DNA of 64,000 nucleotides from an uncultured Pelagibacteraceae bacterium (GTDB lineage: Bacteria > Pseudomonadota > Alphaproteobacteria > Pelagibacterales > Pelagibacteraceae), in assembly GCA_902632315.1 (NCBI GenBank), contig CACPCD010000001.1:157478-221477 (forward strand), in the 5' to 3' direction. The position numbers were made by a program, and so were the translations under genes. A model generated the notes under the pieces. It saw only the letters and a program-made list of their open reading frames with translations. It did not search any database and had not been told where the DNA came from. Shown one piece after another: positions 59,311 through 64,000 of this stretch (positions are counted from its first letter, which is position 1; each line of letters starts with the position of its first letter).

Positions 59311-59402
59311 GGAAGAGTGGGTGAGAGGCTTAAACCAGTCGTTTGCTAAATGACCGTGCGAGGAAACTTGTACCGAGGGTTCGAATCCCTCCTCTTCCGC
59401 CA
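59311..59402 (+). tRNA. tRNA-Ser(GCT)
   Basis: A class II tRNA with long variable arm (GTGCGAGGAAACTTGTAC). The acceptor GGAAGAG pairs with CTCTTCC, the anticodon GCT is in TTTGCTAAA, the T loop is TTCGAAT, the discriminator is G, and CCA is encoded. It lies between the divergent soxB and the end of the convergent slt gene. Confidence 0.95.
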
Positions 59403-59405
59403 TAT

Positions 59406-61619
59406 TTAGTATAGGGGATTATCCTTGAAAAAATCTTTCATAGAAACAGGTTTTTGCTCCAAAATATATCTATATACATTATAATTTTCTAAAACTCTTT
59501 GTACGTAATTCCTTGTCTCTTTAAATTTTATTAGTTCAATCCAATCAATATAGTCAATTTGATTTTTTTGAGGATTCTTATTTATTTTTTTCCAATATCT
59601 AACTCTTTTTGGCCCAGCATTGTAGGCAGCAACAGCGAAAGGGTATGCACCGTCATACTCAAGAATTAAACCAGCTATATAATGTGAACCCAAATTAATA
59701 TTATATTCAGCATCAGTTGTAAGCCTTGATCTTGAGTAAGGAAGTTTAGCTTGTTTTGCAACTAACTTAGCAGTGTAAGGCATTAATTGCATTAAACCTT
59801 TAGCTCCCGCGTGGCTATTAGCACTTAAATCAAACTCACTTTCCTGTCTTATAATTGACAATATAAAAGCACTATCTGGAATCTTTCTTCCATTAATAAT
59901 TTTTGGTGTACTTATTATTGGATAGTTATATTTATTGTGAAATCTTTTTTCGTAAGAGGCTATTTTTGATATTTGTATTGCAAAATCAAAACGATCAATA
60001 TTTGTAGCTAATTCAGCTGCTAAAATTTCACTACCATTTTCAATATCTTCATTGGCTAAATGTCTCAGCATAAATTTTGCATATTTATCCTCATCAAGTT
60101 CATCTAATAGATAAATCAACTTAACAATATCTTTTTTAAAGAAAGTTTTTCTATAGTTTTTTTCAACTTCAAAATCTTTAGAAAGTTCAAATTTTTTACC
60201 TGGATAAATTTCCATGAATGCTAATTGACCATAGTAAGTAGTCAAATAATTAGCAGCCTCAGCAAACCATTTTACAGACAACTCTTCATTGTTTAACTTT
60301 TTATAAGTTCTTCCAAGCCAATAAGCTCCTCTTGCAACACTTATTGGATAACCAACATTGCTATAAAAATTTTCAAAATGATCTTTGGCTAACAAGGGAT
60401 CATCTAAAAAACTTAGAGCTATCCATCCACTCATCCATTCAGCAGCCGCAAATTCTGGACCGTCTGTTAAAGCGTGATTACTTGCAACCTTGTAAGCAAG
60501 CTCATATTTTTTTTTATAAATTAAAGATCTTGATATAATTTCTCGTTCAGTCCACCATTTATCAGGTCTTACTAAATAATCCTCTGTATTTTTTATTTTT
60601 AGTAAAATTTCTAATGAACTATCGATTCTTCCTCTTTTTCTTCGCCATTTAAGTCTATCATAATTCAATCCAGCATCATTTTTAAATCTTGTAGGAACTT
60701 TCGATATAGCATTATCAACACCATAAGATTTACTCATTAATAATTGTCTAGCGTTATACAATAACTCGTAATCTTTAGGTAAATATACTAATAGCCTCTT
60801 TAGATCCCAATACTTATTATTCCATGCTAAATAATCGGCTCTTTTGATGTAATCCTCTGAAGTTAAATATTTTTTAAATTTTTTTCTAAAAAATCTTAAT
60901 TCTGATTTTGATAATTGAGCATTAATCCAACCATCTTTTATAAGTTCAATACCTTTTTGATCATCCCCAACTAAAACTAAACTTTCTCCTAATATCAATT
61001 TTCCATAACCACTCAATGGCTCTGAGGAGCCAAACCAATTAATGATCTTTTTTGGTGAAATTTTATCCGTTGAAAGTTTGTGCTCAGCTAAATATTTTAC
61101 CCTTCCAATTCTTGGATAATCTTGATTTTTCTCAATAAAATTCATGTAATCGTAAAAAGACGCCTTATTTCCTTTGGTTAACAGATGCCTCCATTGGATA
61201 AAATTGTATATGGATTTATCCTTTGCTTTTTTTGATAGATTTAATGCTGATGACCATCTGGCTTTTTTCATTTCTGAAATAGCTTTATTAGCTAAATTAA
61301 AATCTTTTTTATTATAATATTTAGAAATTTTAATATTAGGAGTATCCTTGCTTCCAGCTATGAGCGGTTTCTTTTTTGGTAAAATTAGACCTGTAAACTT
61401 CTCTTTTTGATTGTCTTCAACTTCAACTTTTGATGCTTCCTCAATCTCAGTTTCTTTAATTGGTTTAGGAATTGGTATTAATGTATCAGAAAGTAATTTT
61501 TTCTGTTCCTCTTTTTTTGTTTGTGTTGGTTTTTTTAAAGGGATTATATCAGCAGAAACGAAATTAATGATAAATATAAAGTGAAACAAAACTATAAAAA
61601 ATGAGAATTTCTTTAACAT
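59406..61619 (-). CDS. slt: Soluble lytic murein transglycosylase
   Basis: Periplasmic enzyme that cleaves peptidoglycan glycan strands. A signal peptide (LFHFIFIINFVSA) leads into a proline/lysine-rich linker, a long helical superhelix (about residues 100-560), then the SLT domain with IIRQESEFDLSANSHAGAKGLMQLMP (catalytic Glu) and AVAAYNAGPKRVRYW. The 737-aa length is close to other Slt proteins with the linker. Confidence 0.92.
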   Translation of the reverse strand: MLKKFSFFIVLFHFIFIINFVSADIIPLKKPTQTKKEEQKKLLSDTLIPIPKPIKETEIEEASKVEVEDNQKEKFTGLILPKKKPLIAGSKDTPNIKISKYYNKKDFNLANKAISEMKKARWSSALNLSKKAKDKSIYNFIQWRHLLTKGNKASFYDYMNFIEKNQDYPRIGRVKYLAEHKLSTDKISPKKIINWFGSSEPLSGYGKLILGESLVLVGDDQKGIELIKDGWINAQLSKSELRFFRKKFKKYLTSEDYIKRADYLAWNNKYWDLKRLLVYLPKDYELLYNARQLLMSKSYGVDNAISKVPTRFKNDAGLNYDRLKWRRKRGRIDSSLEILLKIKNTEDYLVRPDKWWTEREIISRSLIYKKKYELAYKVASNHALTDGPEFAAAEWMSGWIALSFLDDPLLAKDHFENFYSNVGYPISVARGAYWLGRTYKKLNNEELSVKWFAEAANYLTTYYGQLAFMEIYPGKKFELSKDFEVEKNYRKTFFKKDIVKLIYLLDELDEDKYAKFMLRHLANEDIENGSEILAAELATNIDRFDFAIQISKIASYEKRFHNKYNYPIISTPKIINGRKIPDSAFILSIIRQESEFDLSANSHAGAKGLMQLMPYTAKLVAKQAKLPYSRSRLTTDAEYNINLGSHYIAGLILEYDGAYPFAVAAYNAGPKRVRYWKKINKNPQKNQIDYIDWIELIKFKETRNYVQRVLENYNVYRYILEQKPVSMKDFFKDNPLY

Positions 61620-61661
61620 AATCTTTACTATATGAATCTTTAATCTATGTTATAAGTATTT

Positions 61662-62543
61662 ATGTTTAAAGGTTCAAATGTTGCTTTAGTCACTCCATTC
61701 AAAAATGATAAACTTGATGAAGATTCTTATATTAAGTTAATTCATTTTCATATTGAAAATGGAACGAAAGGACTAGTTCCAGCTGGAACTACTGGAGAAT
61801 CACCAACTTTAAGCCATAATGAACATCAAAGAGTTATAGATCTTTGTGTTAAAGAGAGTAATGGGAAATTACCGATAATTGCTGGCACAGGTTCAAATTC
61901 AACAGAGGAAGCTATTTCCTTAACTTCTCATGCTGAAAAAATGGGAGCCAATGGAGCTTTAATTGTTACACCATATTATAATAAGCCAACGCAAGAGGGT
62001 CTTTATCAGCATTACAAAGCAATCAATGATAAATGTGGTATCCCAATATTAATCTACAATATTCCTGGAAGATCTGTAATAGACATGACTGTTGATACTA
62101 TGGCTAAACTATTTGAGTTAAAAAATATAGTAGGTGTAAAAGATGCCACAGGAGATCTTAATAGAGTTGACCAAACTTTAGAAAAATTAGGAAAAGATTT
62201 TATTCAACTCACCGGTAACGATGACAATGCTCTAGAATTTAACAAAAGAGGAGGCATAGGAGCTATTAGTGTAACTGCAAATATAGCGCCAAAACTTTGC
62301 TCAGAATTTCAAAAATTTTCAATCCAAAAAGACAAGACATCAATAGAGGAGGCAAAAAAATTAGATAAAACTTTACAACCAGTACATCAAGCAATGTTTA
62401 TTGAGAGCAATCCAAGTCCTGTTAAGTACGCAGCTAAATTATTAAAACTTTGTAATGATGATGTGCGTCTTCCATTAGTTAAAGTTACCGAAGAAACAAA
62501 AGATAAAATTTCTAAAGCCCTTCAGTCAGCAAAATTAATTTAA
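61662..62543 (+). CDS. dapA: 4-hydroxy-tetrahydrodipicolinate synthase
   Basis: First dedicated step of lysine/diaminopimelate synthesis, condensing pyruvate with aspartate semialdehyde. It contains [16 protein letters not shown], the tyrosine in YNIPGRS and the Schiff-base lysine in GVKDATGDL. At 293 aa the length is normal. A TATGTTATAAG element about 10-20 bp before the ATG could be its -10, giving a very short leader. One-base overlap with smpB. Confidence 0.96.
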   Translation: MFKGSNVALVTPFKNDKLDEDSYIKLIHFHIENGTKGLVPAGTTGESPTLSHNEHQRVIDLCVKESNGKLPIIAGTGSNSTEEAISLTSHAEKMGANGALIVTPYYNKPTQEGLYQHYKAINDKCGIPILIYNIPGRSVIDMTVDTMAKLFELKNIVGVKDATGDLNRVDQTLEKLGKDFIQLTGNDDNALEFNKRGGIGAISVTANIAPKLCSEFQKFSIQKDKTSIEEAKKLDKTLQPVHQAMFIESNPSPVKYAAKLLKLCNDDVRLPLVKVTEETKDKISKALQSAKLI

Positions 62544-63013
62544 TGAATAAAAAAACCAATTCTGGTTTAAAGATGATATGTTTTAATCGAAAAGCAAGTT
62601 TCAATTATTTTTTTGAAGACTTAATTGAAGCCGGCATAGTTTTAAAAGGTTCTGAGATTAAATCGATTAGAGATGGAAAAATTAGCATTGCAGACTCATA
62701 TGCAGTTGAGAAAAAAGGTGAATTGGTCTTGATTAATTCTCACATTGCTTCTTATAAACAAGCTAGTTATTCGAACCATACTCCAGATGATGAAAGAAAA
62801 CTATTATTGAACAAAAAAGAAATAAATAAATTAATTGGAAAAATTCAAAGAGAGGGTTTTACAATTGTCCCAACAAAAATGTATTTCAAAAAAGGGAAAG
62901 CAAAAGTTGAACTTGCTATTGCCAAAGGGAAAAAACAATTTGATAAAAGAGCTGTAAAAAAAAGTAGAGATTGGAATCGTGATAAAGCAAGGTATATTAG
63001 AAAATCAAGCTAG
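62543..63013 (+). CDS. smpB: SsrA-binding protein SmpB
   Basis: Partner of tmRNA in ribosome rescue. Family motifs are [41 protein letters not shown] and the C-terminal [21 protein letters not shown] tail that mimics mRNA. It has 156 aa. Follows dapA, and its last 35 bases overlap folK. Confidence 0.97.
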   Translation: MNKKTNSGLKMICFNRKASFNYFFEDLIEAGIVLKGSEIKSIRDGKISIADSYAVEKKGELVLINSHIASYKQASYSNHTPDDERKLLLNKKEINKLIGKIQREGFTIVPTKMYFKKGKAKVELAIAKGKKQFDKRAVKKSRDWNRDKARYIRKSS

Positions 63014-63491
63014 GTACATATTTCTAGGTATAGGCTCAAATCTAGGTAATAAGAAAAAAAATATTGAAATTGCAAAATATAAACTAATTGAAAATAATAT
63101 TGAGATATTAAGAACATCAAGTTATTACGAAAGTTTTTCGTGGCCAAATAATAAGAACCCCAAGTTCCTCAATATTGTTTTAAAAATTTTTACTAACTAT
63201 CAACCACATAAATTACTCGAAATTTGTAAAAAGATTGAGAAAGAATTGGGTAGAAAAAAATCATCAAGAAATGCCCCTAGAATATGTGATATAGATATTC
63301 TTGATTATAAAAATGAAAAATTAAGAAGTAATTTAATTTTACCACATCCAAGAATGCATAACAGAAGCTTTGTTTTACTGCCTTTGTATGAAATAAGCAA
63401 AAATTGGACTCACCCGGTCTTGAATCTTCATATAAAAACACTTATTTCTTCTCTTTCAAATAGAGACATAAGATCTATTAAACAAATTTAA
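62979..63491 (+). CDS. folK: 2-amino-4-hydroxy-6-hydroxymethyldihydropteridine pyrophosphokinase
   Basis: Pyrophosphorylates the pterin in folate synthesis. It has [22 protein letters not shown] at the N-terminus and the signature [14 protein letters not shown], then [16 protein letters not shown]. The only reasonable start is the GTG at 62979, which puts 35 bases inside smpB and adds a short [10 protein letters not shown] leader before the conserved part. About 170 aa. Confidence 0.93.
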   Translation: MIKQGILENQARYIFLGIGSNLGNKKKNIEIAKYKLIENNIEILRTSSYYESFSWPNNKNPKFLNIVLKIFTNYQPHKLLEICKKIEKELGRKKSSRNAPRICDIDILDYKNEKLRSNLILPHPRMHNRSFVLLPLYEISKNWTHPVLNLHIKTLISSLSNRDIRSIKQI

Positions 63492-63510
63492 TTTGATGAT
63501 ATAATAAATT

Positions 63511-64000
63511 ATGCTGAATTCTGAAGAATTAATAAATAAGGTTAAAGTCTATAATAAGTTTTTAAATCCTGAGAGACTCAATAAAGCTTATGACTTTGCA
63601 GTTAAGGCGCACAGTAATCAAAAGCGTGCATCGGGAGACCCATATTCAGTTCATCCTATAGAGGTTGCAAATATTCTTACAGAATTAAAATTAGATAGTG
63701 CAACCATCACTACTGGTTTACTTCACGATACTATTGAAGATACTTTTGCAACTTATGAAACTATCAAAGGTGAATTTGGTAATGAGGTAGCCGATTTAGT
63801 TGATGGTGTTACTAAAATTTCTGTTTTTGAAAACACTGCGACATCGAACTCAAAGGCAGAAAACTTTAGAAAATTAATATTAGCAACCTCAAAAGATATA
63901 AGAGTTTTACTTGTAAAAATTGCTGATCGTTTGCACAATATGAGAACAATTAAAGCTATTGATAAGGAAGAAAAAAGAAAAAGAATAGCTCAAGAAACCA
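63511..64000 (+). CDS. RelA/SpoT (p)ppGpp synthetase/hydrolase, 5' part
   Basis: Cut by the window end, so absent from the ORF track. The ATG at 63511 opens a frame of 163 codons without stop: MLNSEELINKVKVYNKF, HSNQKRASGDPYSVHPIEVA, the HD hydrolase motif LLHDTIEDT, GVTKISVF and VKIADRLHNMRTIKAI. These are the N-terminal hydrolase half of Rel/SpoT. Whether the synthetase half follows cannot be seen. It starts 19 bp after folK. Confidence 0.93.
   Translation, partial: MLNSEELINKVKVYNKFLNPERLNKAYDFAVKAHSNQKRASGDPYSVHPIEVANILTELKLDSATITTGLLHDTIEDTFATYETIKGEFGNEVADLVDGVTKISVFENTATSNSKAENFRKLILATSKDIRVLLVKIADRLHNMRTIKAIDKEEKRKRIAQET

Overview
The window reads as a Pelagibacterales (SAR11, 'Candidatus Pelagibacter'-like) alphaproteobacterial chromosome. 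The evidence is the very AT-rich, gene-dense core with many 1-8 nt overlaps, a single tuf flanked by tRNA genes, the long uninterrupted secE-nusG-rplKAJL-rpoBC / rpsL-rpsG-fusA / S10-spc-alpha run, and a soxBDAG sarcosine oxidase operon. No identity was checked against a database.

Region 1 (1-3782) is the right end of an integrated genetic element. It abuts the 3' end of tRNA-Thr(TGT), the classic target of tyrosine recombinases. It carries a prim-pol/SF3-type primase-helicase with GTG start, an 82-aa unknown protein behind a perfect AAGGAGGT ribosome binding site, a four-cysteine zinc mini-protein on the other strand, and about 1.2 kb of non-coding DNA. The non-coding DNA is the most unusual part of the window. 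It contains about a dozen short direct-repeat doublets of mostly different sequence, nearly all with the same 10-bp period, together with palindromes, a DnaA-box-like site, hairpins and TGACAACA sites. It may be an origin, packaging or recombination region of a phage satellite or tycheposon-like element. The left end and the integrase lie outside the window.

Region 2 (3780-33305) is the core information-processing block: tRNA-Thr, rlmB, tRNA-Tyr, tRNA-Gly, tuf, tRNA-Trp, secE, nusG, rplKAJL, rpoB, rpoC, then a promoter/leader and rpsL-rpsG-fusA-rpsJ through secY-adk-rpsM-rpsK-rpoA-rplQ. Two anomalies stand out. rpmD (L30) is absent between rpsE and rplO. The rpsM/rpsK junction is collapsed at an A6 run, so S11 has no start codon and lies in a frame that the ORF track misses.

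Region 3 (33326-50704) holds housekeeping genes: rluC, lipB, mgtE, panC, galU, ugd, a RidA protein, topA, plsY, a dihydroorotase-like protein lacking metal-ligand histidines next to pyrB, ruvX, gatCAB, and a methyltransferase-trhO pair that probably makes the ho5U/mo5U wobble modification.

Region 4 (50713-59402) has a MATE exporter, a secreted nuclease, an ABC permease and binding protein without an adjacent ATPase, and soxBDAG, followed by tRNA-Ser(GCT). The binding protein, permease and sarcosine oxidase genes are co-oriented, suggesting uptake and oxidation of N-methylated amines. Region 5 (59406-64000) has a soluble lytic transglycosylase, dapA, smpB, folK and the start of a relA/spoT gene cut by the window edge.
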